Assembly: GCA_033239005.1 (NCBI GenBank) | Contig: BSQZ01000006.1 | Coordinates: 9,623,162-9,687,161, forward strand | DNA length: 64,000 nucleotides | Source of the DNA: Lamellibrachia satsuma | Lineage: Eukaryota > Annelida > Polychaeta > Sabellida > Siboglinidae | Direction of reading: 5' to 3' | Shown: positions 34,429 to 46,650 of the stretch, piece by piece | Layout of the letters: each line of letters opens with the position of its first letter | How positions within the stretch are numbered: position 1 is the stretch's first letter | Position numbers and translations under genes: made by a program | The notes under the pieces: generated by a model | Seen by the model: the letters and a program-made list of their open reading frames with translations, nothing else | Databases searched by the model: none | Told to the model about the DNA's origin: nothing

Positions 34429-34553
34429 TGCTAAGGTGTTTTATGACACACAGACGTGTTTTTTTAAAGTCAGCTACCTGCGGTTACAGATGAAACGGCA
34501 TGATTGGGTAAAGAACTCAATCAGAAACGTGCCACATCGGATGGTCACTTTAA

Positions 34554-35224
34554 GCCCGCAGCACACTAGCCGATTTTTCGTCGGGGGACAAATAATCTCC
34601 AGTTGTCGTCTAGTGTGCTACGAATTCCGACAAGATCGGGGCTTGTCGGATAATATCTGACAGTGCTAGATCTCAGGACGTCCAGACGGGCCTTGTCGGC
34701 TAGTGTGCTGCAGACTCCAACAAATTGTCGGGGCTCGCGCGATTAGAGAGCAGTAGCTGGAAGCGTGATTGCAGTCACGCGCACAAACGTCGTGGTAAAC
34801 ATGGCGGCCCCCAGTGCCATGGACACGATGACAAATGGGATCATGGATCATGCCTCATTCATTTTATACTTCCTGGTGTGTTACATACGAATGTAGGGGA
34901 CAATAATTTTAGATATGTTGATTGTGTAACTGATTTTTAGATGATTTCAATAGGCGGAAGGGTTTTGTTTGTTTGCTTTTCTGCGTCTTCTTATCCTCCG
35001 TATCATAATCAAGACGAACCAAGCTATAGCTTCTGTCTTCTCCGCATCGCCGCCACGTTTGGTGTGAGCGCCGCCGTGTTTGCTTAATTCCACATTCGCC
35101 ACTAGAGGCGTGCTAGTCTCGACAAAATATCGGCTAATGTGCTGCGAGCTGCTGGCCCGACAAATTTAACCCCGACGAAAAACCTGCCGTCCCCCGGCGA
35201 AAAATCGGCTAGTGTGCGGCGGGC
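34554..35224. mobile_element. 671-bp TTAA-flanked inverted-repeat element
   Basis: TTAA at 34550-34553 and 35225-35228 flank a 671-bp unit. Its ends GCCCGCAGCACACTAGCCGA and, inverted, GCCCGCCGCACACTAGCCGA match with one mismatch in the first 20 bases and continue through ATTTTTCG. The interior holds further CTAGTGTGCT blocks (34613, 34699, 35132 region). No transposase. TTAA flanks suggest mobilisation by a piggyBac- or Kolobok-type enzyme; the ends match neither element of those types found here. Confidence 0.75.
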
Positions 35225-35229
35225 TTAAG

Positions 35230-38200
35230 CGAAGGCACGTCAGACTAATAGTTTGTTATCTACATGTGCCTGAAGGTACCTACTCTCCCGCGCTTCCGAT
35301 AAGAAGTTGCATGAAGACCTTGACAGCATCAGCAGGAATGTTCTTCTGAAAGTATTCGCAAGAGTCGCTCTTCGACGTCGGACGTGTTTTGAACCGAAGA
35401 TCTGTTATTCGCAATGCAATAATAAACAATCCATTCAGGCTCGTCCTCGGGGTGTTGAAAAGATATTTGAGCGTATACAATCAGCTGGGGATTTCTGGGA
35501 CGATTTCTTATAATGTTGCGGTTAAACACAATTCTCTCAAAAAGAACACACGAGGACGGGTATGATTAACAAAACCAACGTATAGTCTACTATAGACTAT
35601 TAAAAAGCTATATACTTTCATGAAACAAAATGCAACTGGATGTTATAGTGAGAAAGTTCCGCTCACAACACTGCAACTTGCACAGTGGAATTAGAACTTC
35701 GCCCGAAATATTCGAGGTTAATTAAAATTGCCACTCGAACCGTCGATTATGCATAATATTAACTGATTAATAAAAAGTCAACATCTCCAGTGAAAACGTG
35801 CTGCTACCTGTCGTGGATTACGTGGATTAGATAATAGTGGTGACCTCTGGTGAGTACTGTGAAAGGTGCCCGGCAACATCCCAAGATTCAGTTCGATGTT
35901 ACTTCCGCTCAAATCGTAGTTAGCGTTTTGTTAAACTTTGACTGGTGATAATTGTTTACGTTTTTTGATAGTGTATGTTATGCAAATTGCGCTACAGTCA
36001 ATGTAATAAAGTAACAGACCGTTAAATCAACAGTATCTTATGACACTACATTATAATTGTGTTTTTGTTAGTGATAAGTATAATCCCGGTAACCATCGGA
36101 TGCACAGTCAGTGACAGTGTCACTGATTCGGTGATAGACGCGCCTCCGGTGCGGTTGAGACCCACCCTGTGTTCAGTATGATTGCAGCCTTGCTGGGTTG
36201 AAGGTACCGTTTGTTCGGCCAACACTTATTTCCCATCTGGCATGGACATGGACATAGCTACTGACATACAGTAACAGAAAGTAATGTCCTGTTGCTAGTA
36301 TATAAACACATTTTAAAATGCAGAGTCGGGGCTCATGGTAGGTACGCGACAATCGGCCTACATACGTGCTAATCACTTTGGCCGCGACGTCGATCTCCAT
36401 GCTCGTTCGTTCGCCCGGTGACCGTGTTTTTGCTGCGCGATTTTAGGAGCTCCCGGAGAACACTCATTGTGATGATGTAGTTAACATGTTCCGCTGATGC
36501 ATCGTTTTCGACATTTTCCAATCCGATTTGTGGAAGTCAAAAAATAATTACGTCAAACTTTTTGACTGTCAAAATCATCGACCATTTACCTGAAGGTAGC
36601 TAAATTTTTCTATCAAACCTTTATAATTTGTATTTCCATATACTTGTCTGTGTGTGCCAAATCTGAGGCAAATTAAACTATTAGCACATTGTTTTCTAGA
36701 GTTAGCAAAATTTCATGTCAAACCGACAAATGGTTGATCGGGTTGAATTTCACAGCGACAATCCCCTCTGTTTGTCATCATTTAAATGACCGTGGCCCAC
36801 CATGATCATACTAAAAAAATTCTTTTTGGTGTATTTAATAGTTTCCCGATGAATTTCACGAAAATAATGCCTTAGTAACGCCGATGATTGAAGATTTTGA
36901 AGGATACTATTCATGCTTAAAATAGAGCTATTCCTGGCATTTAGGTAACGTGACCCTATTCTTGCAATGTGATTGGCTGATGCTTTTGTTTACAAACACA
37001 AGGGACCATGTGCTTTTATTGCTGTATTATTTAGCACCTTCTATTTTATGAATTTAAGTTAATTTTGTGGATTGTTGATTCTGCTAAAAAAAATTATCAT
37101 TACTTCATACATTTACTTGAACTTTCTAAACATTTGTTTCTACCTTATTCATGATATTAATAGTAACCCTACCCAAGGTTTTTAGGCTGGGTAGTTATCG
37201 AGTAAAGTTTTGAAAAAATACATGAAAGACCCCTAGAAAATCAATCAAAACTATAAAAACGTCTGTGTCGTCACATATGGGCCAGTGAGTCGGTCGATTA
37301 CGGCAGACAGTTAATTAAGGGTGACTTAATTATATCTTGATATGCAGAACCTTACATGTCTTTACTTTGCATGATTTTTACTTCAGAGGTTTATTGAATT
37401 CAGGTTTGCCCTGAAACGGTTGATATGCACTAATTTAGCTAATTATTAATTAATAATTAACATCAAGTTATAACCAAAAAGATAGAAAAAATGTAAAGAA
37501 ACAGTGTGCTATGATCACATTTGTTATTTCTTGGTATAGATGCAATAAAAAAATACTATAATAAAAATTGGGTGGAAATGTTGCATTCTGATATTTTCAT
37601 TTATCAATGAATGCGTATTGTTTATCAATCAAAGTAATTAAGATCATTAATTGATGATTTAGTTAAATCATGAATTAAGTGAAGACTGCATCAACAGTTT
37701 GTGTTTTAAAGGGGCTATCTCCCCTAAAGTTTCATTAGAATCTCTTCAGTATTAAAAAAGTTATGACACTTTGTATTCTCAAAGTGAACCATAATTGGCC
37801 CAAAAGGTCACAACTTTTCTTTTGTTTTTCTAGTAAAACAAGGCCGAAAAACTGGTGGTGCACCTAATCTTTAAAATGTCATAACTTGTCTAATATTCAA
37901 CCTAGAACAAATATCTCAAAGGCATTTTAAAGTTTTTTTCATGCTCTGTACAATGATACTCAATTGATATCTATCCATGTAGGTTGAATTTTTTTGTCAC
38001 ATACCTTCTCATGGGCTTGGGAAATTTGTTTTGTTCACGCAACTGTGTAATGGCCATAAAAAGTCGTGAATATATTATGCACCTGAATAGAAGGGCACTA
38101 TGCATTTCATTAATTGACATTCATGTTATCTGTTCGAAATTAAGGCCTTTTTATTGGCGGCCACCGATTCAAAATGCTACCTGCCTATTCAGTTAGCCAA

Positions 38201-39120
38201 AATGCTCAAACTATCGGCCCCACCCTGCCGATTCATTCTGACAGCCACTGCTGGGTCTGACTGTATTAGTGATGCACATAACAGTACTTAGGCCTACTAA
38301 TCTAATGCTGATACGATATAAAATACAGTTGTGACAGTCCCCTGGTATTTGTGACATGGTGCCTATTGGATGATTCACATTTAATGACAGCATCTTGGGG
38401 AATACTAGAGAATCACCGAAGCAAAGATGGTGGACAAAGTTGCAGTTTGACAATTTTTTAAGGATATTGCACCAATTTACTTCACACTTGTGATACTATG
38501 GAGGCAGACAATCCGTTTGACAATATAATGTGCCAGGACATTCTGATTAATTTGATATTTGGCAGTGAATGTGAACTTTCGAGGCTTCGATTTGGAGTGA
38601 ATTGAGAACGGCTTTGATTTTTTACTGTGGCTGTGTCAGGCCTGTGGCAGTGCATGCGAAATGTTGGCATCAAACATAATGTTACTTTCAGCTATTGTAA
38701 CTGTTTCGCAAATAAAATTCACATTGAAATGTTTATTAAATTTATTACTTAATTTTATTGGTCTCCTAGTTATAAGAAATGAACGACAATATTTGGTATG
38801 GTTTATATTTATTAAATTATAATTTATTCTAATTTAAAGTAGTGTCTGTCTTAGTTTTATGCATGAAAACTTTGCTTTATTATGTATACTTATAATTTAT
38901 AAATTTTTTGTGGGGCTGGTTCAAACTCACCTGTGCCTGTTCAAAATAAAACTGGGCAAGTTAAAAAAATCTTGGCCAGTTAATTTTTTATTTCAGACAC
39001 TGTTTAATAATGAGAAAATAAAGTTAGTAATCCAACATGAATGGAACATGTGACAGATTGAGAATGCCAGTGTTATGATTAACATTGGATGCCATTTCTC
39101 TGACAATGTACGTATATCGT
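35230..39120. other. Long stretch without a recognised gene
   Basis: Mostly AT-rich, with short ORFs only. There is a GC-richer patch at about 36070-36440 with conflicting frames. No exon linked to the LRRC14-like gene could be identified, though a 5' untranslated exon and promoter probably lie here. Confidence 0.45.
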
Positions 39121-39124
39121 TCCA

Positions 39125-39670
39125 GTGACATGTGACGCAACAGCATGTACCCCCGATGGACGTCAACCAGCATCCTTGACACTGTCGACACCTCCACTCC
39201 GCAAACCAGCTACGATGGTTGACATTTCCTTCATATATCACAAGTCCAGCTGGCTGTTGCAGTATCCAGTCGACCTGACCAGGCCTCTGCCTCAACACCA
39301 ACAACCAACGATCTCGCTCCTGGTCGATCTGTGTGCACGTAAAATCGTGCAAGACTCCAGTACAACGAAACGGGTCGTGTCGATCATCCCACATGAGTTG
39401 TACTACAACTTGATGAAGGCAGCACTGCTTTTGTCAAAGGACCGAGCAATCGAGGTGCTTATCTGTCATTGGCCGTGGCGGTGTCTGTCGCTGCAGAAGT
39501 TGGCACCGGATTTGTTCGATGCAGTCACCGTGCTGTACGATGATACGTACTTCGCCGACAGGATGCGAACTGCCGTCAAGTACACAACCTGCCTTACCCA
39601 CACCTTTGTTGAGTGTCTGAAGAAGAGAGCCCCCACGAAGCTGTGTAGTCTTGACCTGTCTGGCTTCCCA
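39125..39670 (+). CDS. LRRC14-like gene, exon 1
   Basis: Encodes the N-terminal region with ISLLVDLCARKIVQD, LLLSKDRAIEVLICHWPWRC, LQKLAPDLFDAVTVLYDD and LCSLDLSGFP. The donor is taken as GTTGGT after LSGFP, because only this keeps phase 0 with exon 2. It is weak, and the frame stays open only three more codons. The first 30 codons before ATG 39215 may be untranslated or part of an upstream-joined exon. Confidence 0.65.
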
Positions 39671-42600
39671 GTTGGTTAGTTTATTAATTTTACATTCACT
39701 GCTCTGTCCTGCCAGAAACACCAGACAGCTTCGATCATCTAATTCGGGTCCACTTTGGATGTTCAGCTATATAAACCAGGCTTGATTCTTCAATGCAGTT
39801 ACTTAATGTAGCTGAACATTTTATGTGTTTGAATGAGTAACATGTTCCTTCTGAATCATGATTTCTTTTATGCAAAGAATAACCATAATATTAACAACCT
39901 CACTAGACCCATTCAAGTCAGCCTTGAATACCACCTGTTTTCTGTGACATATATTATGTGTAATTCACTGTTGCAACATTTTAAGCTTTTTAGCCTAACT
40001 TTTTATCTGAAGATAAGTGTTTATGCTTATCTTAGTATACTTGTAATTTTTATTTTACTCATGATTATATTTAGATACCTATTCATTTTAAAACAAAATA
40101 TTATGTATAGTATTATCTATAACATTACAAATATAATGCAGTATGCTATATCTCAGTCAGATTCTCTGTCAGGTGCTGCGAAATGTGTTGGATGTTATTG
40201 TTATATCAGTTGACAGAAAAATAATAGTTGATGTGTTTGGACACTCAGCGGAGGTGATTGTCAACTACCTATCATCACATGTCATGCTGGTATACAATGA
40301 GGAGAGGCAGAGGCAGATCATCGGCGAATACAACCGGGTCACCCAGAACTGGCCAGAAGAAGAAAAACAGCTGTATAACCTGGACACTACTCTGCCGGAC
40401 GACAAGTGTAAGTGGCCAGCATTAAGTGACCAGGAGTAAGTTACTGGTAGTTAGTGGCCAGCAATAAGTGACCGGAAGTCAGTAATTGGTAGTTAGTGGC
40501 CAGCAGGAAGTGACTGGGAGTAAGTGACTGGCAATAAGTGACCGGGAGTAAGTTACTGGCAATAAGTGACTGGGAGTAAGTTATGGGTAGTTAGTGGCCA
40601 GCAGTGAGTGACTGGCAATAAGTGATTGCCAGTACGTTATTGGCAGTTAGTGGCCAACAGTAAGTGGCAACATAGAAATGCTGTGATACAAGTTCATTGC
40701 CTCAAAGTCTCTGGATCTGCATTTTATGTTTAAAGATACAAAGTGTGATCATATTTATTGTATTGATCGATTTTTTAGGTATCAAATGATACTGAGGATA
40801 ACACATTAAAGCATAAGCACACTTATTTCCAGTGTGATCCTCCTGGGTTTTAACAGCGTCATCATGTTATGTACTACCTCTCTGACATGTATAATAAAAG
40901 AAAATGTGTTTGGAATTAAATAAAAATTTAAGTACTAAAATGTATGAAACGCTGTATATTTACGACCAGCCCATCCATAGGCAAAGCATACATGCAATCA
41001 TAAAATATTGTGAAAAATATGGTGTTTGATTAAGTAATAAATAAATAAATATATAACTAAAATACATGTTCATATAATGTCCTCAGTCACTCCTTAAATG
41101 TAGTCAATGTGTCTGCATGACATATTCCAGCAAGTAAGACCCATGCATAAATGTTGAGAATTGTTGTACATTCCCTTTAAATATCTGTTGTGTCTGTTGC
41201 AGTTGTGATCTATCTGGATGCTTTTGTCGAGGCGAATGACACTCATATGGAGCTGTGTCGGGCGCTCAAGACGACACGATCCGATGCCAGTCAGTTCAAG
41301 TTGTGTGTCCGCAGGCTCGACCTGTCATCCATGCAAATAGCACGCATCGTCGTTCTGCTGGAGCAAGTAGACCCAGAGGCATGTCTCATTCTTTGGTCAT
41401 TTCTTGTACTGTTTTAATTCCCGATAACATGTCCTCTACTCTCAGAATCGACCATGAGCCTCATTTCACATATTTGGTTTATTTGGATGCATCTTTCAAA
41501 TTTATGTATGAATAATTACTGTGTGACAGTTATGTCGGTCACAACTGCATTTTTTCTGGAGGCTGTTTGTTATAATCTAATAATTTTATTACAGTGATCA
41601 TCATGATTTAAACGTTTCAAAGAAAACTGGTGCCTTCTTGTTTTTCACGCAATAATATGAAAAATGGAAATTTTCATCCAGTCAGAATATAATAACTTGT
41701 TTGGTGAATTGTAAAATTTTATATTTGCCCTAAAGAATAAGATAAGCACTACATAAAAAGTACCGGTTTGCCTTTTAAACTAAAAAAAATGTGTAAACTT
41801 TAACATTACATCGCTGTGTAGGTAAGAAAGTCCTATGAAAAAAAATACTTTTAGCAATCATGCACTGCTTTTTTCACTGATTAAACCTCAGGCACAATCT
41901 AATTTTATTTGTATGAACATACAATTTTTATTACATGGCCACTTCTTTAATTTCTTGTGGTATTGTCCATCAGTTGACTGTGGGTTGAAGCAATCACTTC
42001 ACATACATGTTTTATTACAACATGACCAATTCTATATTTTCTTGTGGTATTGTCTATCAGTTGGCTGTGGGTTGAAGCAATCACTTCATGATTCCAATCA
42101 GCTTTTGCAATTCTGTGGACAATGTATCACATTTCAAAATAAATTCTAGCTGTAATACTGTAACTTTTCATTTCTCATCACTGACGTATGACTGGACACA
42201 TTTCACAAAATTATTGCTAATCAAAGTTACAATGTCAGGTCTTTGCTATCACAAAATCATGTTTGTATATAGTACAAACTTTATCGTAATATATTTACTG
42301 TTCAAATATATTTTAATGAACCACAATTTTTAAATATAAATTGACCGTTATCTGCTTATGAAAATCAACCTTCCTGTTCAGCATGTAATGTAAACGTGAC
42401 ATTTCAGTCAAATGTTCCAATTAATTAAACACATAAAATTATAATTTTAAAACAGTTTTGGGCAGTCAAGTTCGTAGAACCAATATAGTTTATACTACAT
42501 AACATGACTTTACGATAAAAATTGTCAGACCTTGCACCTTTAACATAGAAACTGAACCTACAGTTGATATCGTTGTTGCTGTGTTTAAGTAAATGCACTA

Positions 42601-43400
42601 ACATGTTTCACTGTTCCCATTTACAGCACTTCATGGGGGTTTCACTGCAGTATACTGCCCTACTGAAAGAGGAAGGTCTCGTTCTACTCTCAGAGGTCAT
42701 GGCTCGTCTTTGCAACCTAACATCTCTTGACCTCTCCTGCAACAACATCATGGCGAGCAAAGACACAACGACTTGTCGGTTGTTGTCCGAGACACTTGCC
42801 TGTCTCCCGCGCCTCGCACGACTCGATCTCAGCAACAACCGGACCGAGCACAAACTTCGCCAACTCCTCAAGAACATTCAGCGACCACTGGAGTACCTAC
42901 GTATCTGCGCATGTGGCGTTCGCGAGTCTGACCTCTACTATCTGGCTGCGTCACACCACGCCAGTGCGCTACGGCACCTCGACATCAGCGAGAACTGGTT
43001 CGGGCACAAGATCCCGGCAGTGCTAGTGTTGTTGAAATCTGTCGCACCGACATTGCAGGTTCTGGAAATGGAGGACTGTGATTTGGAGGCATCGGACATG
43101 GACACTCTTCTCGCATTGTGTCCAATGCTGATGTGTGTGCGGTACTGGAACATCGGCTACAATAACCAGCTCCGCTCTGCGCTGATGATCGAGCACGTGG
43201 AGAACTTTGCGCAGATGACTCAGCTGCAGGCCCTGCAGCTGTCGTTCCCTGCCGACTGTTTCAGCTCACAACAAGACGAGAACAACATTGTGGACAAGAC
43301 CCAGTTCAGCTGCAACTTCCTTGCTCGCATTGGCATGTTGTGTGAACGAGCAGGTCGGCCTAACATCGCAGTGCACATAATAGGAGATGGATTTGTGTGA
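39215..43400 (+). CDS. LRRC14-like leucine-rich-repeat protein (whole gene, four exons)
   Basis: Four plus-strand exons (39215-39670, 40173-40407, 41203-41366, 42627-43400) join in frame to about 542 residues, near the roughly 490 of vertebrate LRRC14 (PRAME/LRRC14 family). The N-terminal part (LVDLCARKIVQD, IIPHELYYNLMKAALL, LICHWPW) follows the LRRC14 head, where a leucine-rich helix is followed by HTWPF. The C-terminal exon carries leucine-rich repeats. These proteins are cytoplasmic horseshoe scaffolds; vertebrate LRRC14 is reported to modulate NF-kB signalling, but this function is not shown here. The start is uncertain: ATG at 39215 is taken, but the frame is open back to an acceptor-like TTCCAG near 39125, so an upstream coding exon is possible. 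Apart from exon 1's weak donor, splice junctions are phase-consistent. Confidence 0.75.
40173..40407 (+). CDS. LRRC14-like gene, exon 2
   Basis: Encodes VLRNVLDVIVISVDRK and a charged stretch (NEERQRQIIGEYNRVTQNW). It follows the acceptor TTCTCTGTCAG and ends in a perfect GTAAGT donor after one base of a codon. The charged acidic end has no clear counterpart in the vertebrate protein. Confidence 0.7.
40410..40680. repeat. Degenerate tandem repeat in LRRC14-like intron 2
   Basis: Many variable units built from AGTGGCCAGCA, TAAGTGACYGG and GAGTAAGTTACTGG. They begin directly at the exon 2 donor, so several GTAAGT-like donor decoys (AGTAAGTT, AATAAGTG) follow the real one. Confidence 0.75.
41203..41366 (+). 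CDS. LRRC14-like gene, exon 3
   Basis: Encodes FVIYLDAFVEANDTHM ... LCVRRLDLSSMQIARIVVLL, matching the LRRC14 segment in which an RVDLRVN-type strand is followed by CCRDLRAED. Acceptor GTCTGTTGCAG and donor GTAGAC. Phases agree with both neighbours. Confidence 0.72.
41935..42090. repeat. 87-bp tandem duplication in LRRC14-like intron 3
   Basis: Two adjacent copies sharing TTTCTTGTGGTATTGTC and GTGGGTTGAAGCAATCACTT, 87 bases apart. Confidence 0.85.
42627..43400 (+). CDS. LRRC14-like gene, exon 4 (leucine-rich repeats)
   Basis: Encodes 257 residues after the acceptor CCATTTACAG, with successive repeats: LTSLDLSCNNI, LARLDLSNNRT, LEYLRICACGV, LRHLDISENWF, LQVLEMEDCDL, CVRYWNIGYNN and LQALQLSFPADCF. 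The last (SFPADCF) parallels the HPFPVDCY of vertebrate LRRC14. The exon ends in TGA. GC content is clearly higher than the introns, and this is the longest intact coding block of a host gene in the window. Confidence 0.85.
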   Translation, partial: HFMGVSLQYTALLKEEGLVLLSEVMARLCNLTSLDLSCNNIMASKDTTTCRLLSETLACLPRLARLDLSNNRTEHKLRQLLKNIQRPLEYLRICACGVRESDLYYLAASHHASALRHLDISENWFGHKIPAVLVLLKSVAPTLQVLEMEDCDLEASDMDTLLALCPMLMCVRYWNIGYNNQLRSALMIEHVENFAQMTQLQALQLSFPADCFSSQQDENNIVDKTQFSCNFLARIGMLCERAGRPNIAVHIIGDGFV

Positions 43401-43847
43401 TTCAGGGGATACATTTATCATTTACATTTGACGAACAGGATGTTGGCACCTAAGAGTGTCCAGTTTCATGCAAAGCATTTGAGACATTTTTGTGGTGAAA
43501 GTAACATTTGATGATCCTTTGAAGCATTGTGGTGATACCGTGATTAGTATACAGAATGTTCAGTATTTTGATTCTACTACAAATGAATGTTATTTTTCAT
43601 TGATAAATCACAGTTATTTGGTGGAGTTTGTTAGATATTGCCAGATTTGGTAATTAATTTGTACTAATATGAGAGAATAATTCAAACAAAACGATCAAAC
43701 CAGAATCTTTTTATCCAGTTGAAGTACTGGTAAGTAGGTAGTTCTGTGCGTGATATTATGCAGTAGAGATATTCCAGGACTACTTGTGCAGTCAAGTAAC
43801 TTAGATTCACTACAAATCACTGAGGTTTACTCTAACAAGCTTTCTAA

Positions 43848-44934
43848 AAGGGAAACAAAAGTCATAGTTTTGGGCCTATGCAGCTGTAATAGTTACTAAA
43901 ACAACCATTTGCAACTGCAATTAAGAATATCACGCCAGTGGTTTACTAGGAAAACCTTGTTGAACATCTTAATTTGATGAGCCTCGCCATACTCTTAAAT
44001 AACCCCAAGTGTAAAAAAATTTTTCATCAAATGAAAATATATTTGTATGTACACCTATTCCTATATTTGCCAATACAATATGGCTATGCTGTTTGCATCC
44101 AAACTCAACTTATGCAACATATTTTGGACTTTGTTTACTAAACTAGTCCTCTTTCTGGCAAAATAACACATTTGTTTAAGACTGCATTGGTTCTGTGTAT
44201 GCCGGACTATGTCGCAATAGTCTAGGTTACTAGGTTTTCATACAACTGTGCATGGGCTTATCGGTCTAAATGGTTAAAGGTGCTTAATCAATTAAATTTT
44301 TTTGCTTGTCTTATTTCAAATTAATTGTGCGAAAAACCAAACCTACCTAGTATCCACTGCAACATGCTAGCTCGTTTGTGCAACTTTTGTATGTAGTTTT
44401 TTGTGAAATCATCAGACAAACTATTAAATTAGTTAATGCTTCTCAAGTATTAATTGAAGTGAAAATCTAAACGCTGAAAAATCAAGATTTTCTTCCTTGG
44501 TGTAATTTTGTATCTTTACCATGTGATTGGCGAGAGGATGGAAGTCACGCCCATGATCAGCATTGACCTACACAGTGTTTACCATTTTGGATATCCACTA
44601 TTTTGATCCTTACCAGATCTAATGACTAAAGTCAATGCTTTTAATGATTTGATAAAAAATAGGCATTTTTATTAAACAGACTGCACACATTACTTAAACT
44701 AGTCACACACCACACATCTGGACATAAGTGAACCGGATTCACGATGGGCTGAACCATTTGAGGAAGCAACTTTAGCATGTCAGCGCTCAGTCAATTGGAG
44801 AAATGACCGGAATTTCCCACTTTTAGAACACATTCTGAGTAAACCAATGGCTTGATATTCTTGATTTTAGTTGCACATTGTTAGTTTTTATTATCTCTTA
44901 GGTGTATAGCCCCAAAACCATTACTTGTTTCGCT
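43848..44934. mobile_element. Kolobok-like non-autonomous element, copy 3
   Basis: About 1.09 kb. The right end sits against TTAA (44935-44938) and reads inward AGCGAAACAAGTAATGG, then CCTAAGAGATAATAAAAACT. The left end after a degraded CTAA reads AAGGGAAACAAAAGTCAT, then ACTAAAACAACCATTTGCAA. Both resemble the ends of the element at 8267-9238. The interior is shared (inverted) with 21447-21925. No coding remains. Confidence 0.65.
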
Positions 44935-45023
44935 TTAACATTGATTGTTCGGCATTCCAGTATTATTTTATGGAATTCTGTTTATTACTATAGTTTGGAA
45001 TCTGAATGTGTTTACACACGATG

Positions 45024-45096
45024 CATTTTCTGGTATTAATTGTTCACATGATTTTTTGCCTAATAAAAGCATGTGAACAATTAATACCAGAAAATG
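45024..45096. repeat. Perfect 27-bp inverted repeat (hairpin)
   Basis: The arm at 45024-45050 (CATTTTCTGGTATTAATTGT then TCACATG) is exactly mirrored at 45070-45096 across a 19-base loop. It is AT-rich, with no adjoining T-run or gene end that would make it a terminator. Confidence 0.9.
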
Positions 45097-45099
45097 TGT

Positions 45100-46015
45100 T
45101 ATATATAGTTGTTTTCAAATGGACATCTGCTAGCATTCATGACTACATACATGCTTCTTTAAGAAGTATGGGTTTATGACAAATAGTGTGTCCTCGTTCC
45201 GTGAGTGAAAGACATTACTGCTGGGCAAAAACGAAAAGCTGATGTCTCCAGTATTTAATTGGTTTTGAATGTAAAAACTTGGTATTGAATGTAGAGATTC
45301 TGAGTGACCACATTCTTAACTAATCAAGAAGTTATATCCTTGAATAAAACTGAGCGTTCCGTTAGCTGTGCAAATGTCTGTTACTTTTGTTAATTTTGTG
45401 TATTTGAAAGATCAGTTGAATTGTTTCGTCCAATAAAGGGTAGGTGCTCCTGCAAGTCCCACTAACTAGTATACCTGTTGTTTTTGTGATTTATCTGGGA
45501 TGCAGTATTACAAATAACTTGTTGGTTAGAACTGAATATTCAGATGTTGCTGGTAAATGTAGTTTTGGTATTCTGCAGGTAGTTTAAACTAAACACAAAC
45601 ACTCTTTATCATATAAAAGTTAAAGTTTATTCAGGTTAGTGCGCTTGGCAAAGTCAGGTCTCAGTAGTCCAGAACACACTTTTCAAATAAACTGTGGTGT
45701 CACTTAACTCGCTCTCTGAACAAACACTATCTAGCATTTCATAAATGACTTGTATGGTGCAACAAATGACAGTACAATAATAAAGACACAGCAGACAATG
45801 ACCAGAGTTGGCAAGTCATGTTACTATGGAGTTATTTTTTTGAGCAAAGCTATATCTTATGCTAGTGAAGAAAGCTAAGTTCCCTATAAGTGTTCAATCT
45901 GAGTCTGGTACCAATGTTCAATATGAGTCTGGTACCAACTAACATGCTGATATCAAGATTTAACAAGATTGCCATCCAAGTCAACGACCCAGATGGCAAG
46001 TGGACAAGGAAGCCA
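45100..46015. other. No gene seen
   Basis: Contains a small direct duplication of GTTCAATMTGAGTCTGGTAC (45893 and 45915). Otherwise anonymous. Confidence 0.5.
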
Positions 46016-46019
46016 TTGG

Positions 46020-46125
46020 CTTATCGAGAGTCCAATATTTTTTCATCTGTGTAACCCGCCCTCCTGAGATACGTGTCAATGTTGTTTTTAAACATATTCA
46101 CGCTGCTAGCATTTACACAATCTCA
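46020..46125 (-). mobile_element. CR1/L2-like LINE, 3' ORF end
   Basis: The minus strand reads SVNMFKNNIDTYLRRAGYTD then EKILDS and a stop, the same C-terminus as the fragment at 250-700 but without the stop codon found there. Confidence 0.7.
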
Positions 46126-46560
46126 GATATCATCTATTATCTCTTCATTGTTCAGCTTTGTATATGGCATTATACCATTAATTATTATGTCCAGGTAGTT
46201 TTTGTTAGTTGTGATCATATTCACAATTCAACATTCATGACCATGTTTATAAATATGCATCCCAAATCTTGGTAGACACTGAACACAGTCCATCTTATTC
46301 CGATCCCAAAGAACCATATATTTGTTTATACAACACCGAAACATCTGATCAGCTTTTTTATTGTATGTGAAGAAGTGGAACATAGGGAGAAGGTACATAG
46401 ATATTGAGTTTGTCTAGTTCAATTTTGTTTAGCCAAGTCTTGGTAACCTTAGACTTAGTGGCTTTAGTCTTTAGTCACAGTCCTCACCTCAGTGTTGAAT
46501 TGTAATTCCTTGGAGCTATATTAATCAGTATTTCAGTCTTAGCATTTAAGTGAAATGCAG

Positions 46561-46650
46561 TCACTCCTGAACAGGAGTGATTGCAAGTTCCATACTGATT
46601 CTTCGTACTGTTGGCGACTAAAAGTCCGTATGAGCATGGCGGGCTTTAGA
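46561..46650. repeat. Short palindrome and dispersed GGCGGGCTTTAG repeat, copy 1
   Basis: TCACTCCTGAACAGGAGTGA at 46561-46580 is a 9-bp hairpin. Further on, TACTGTTGGCGACTAAAAGT ... CATGGCGGGCTTTAG (46606-46650) recurs at 63767-63808. Confidence 0.65.

Noticed and set aside
45024..45096. Transcription terminator
   Set aside because: The stem is AT-rich, no gene ends there, and hairpin terminators of the bacterial type do not apply.
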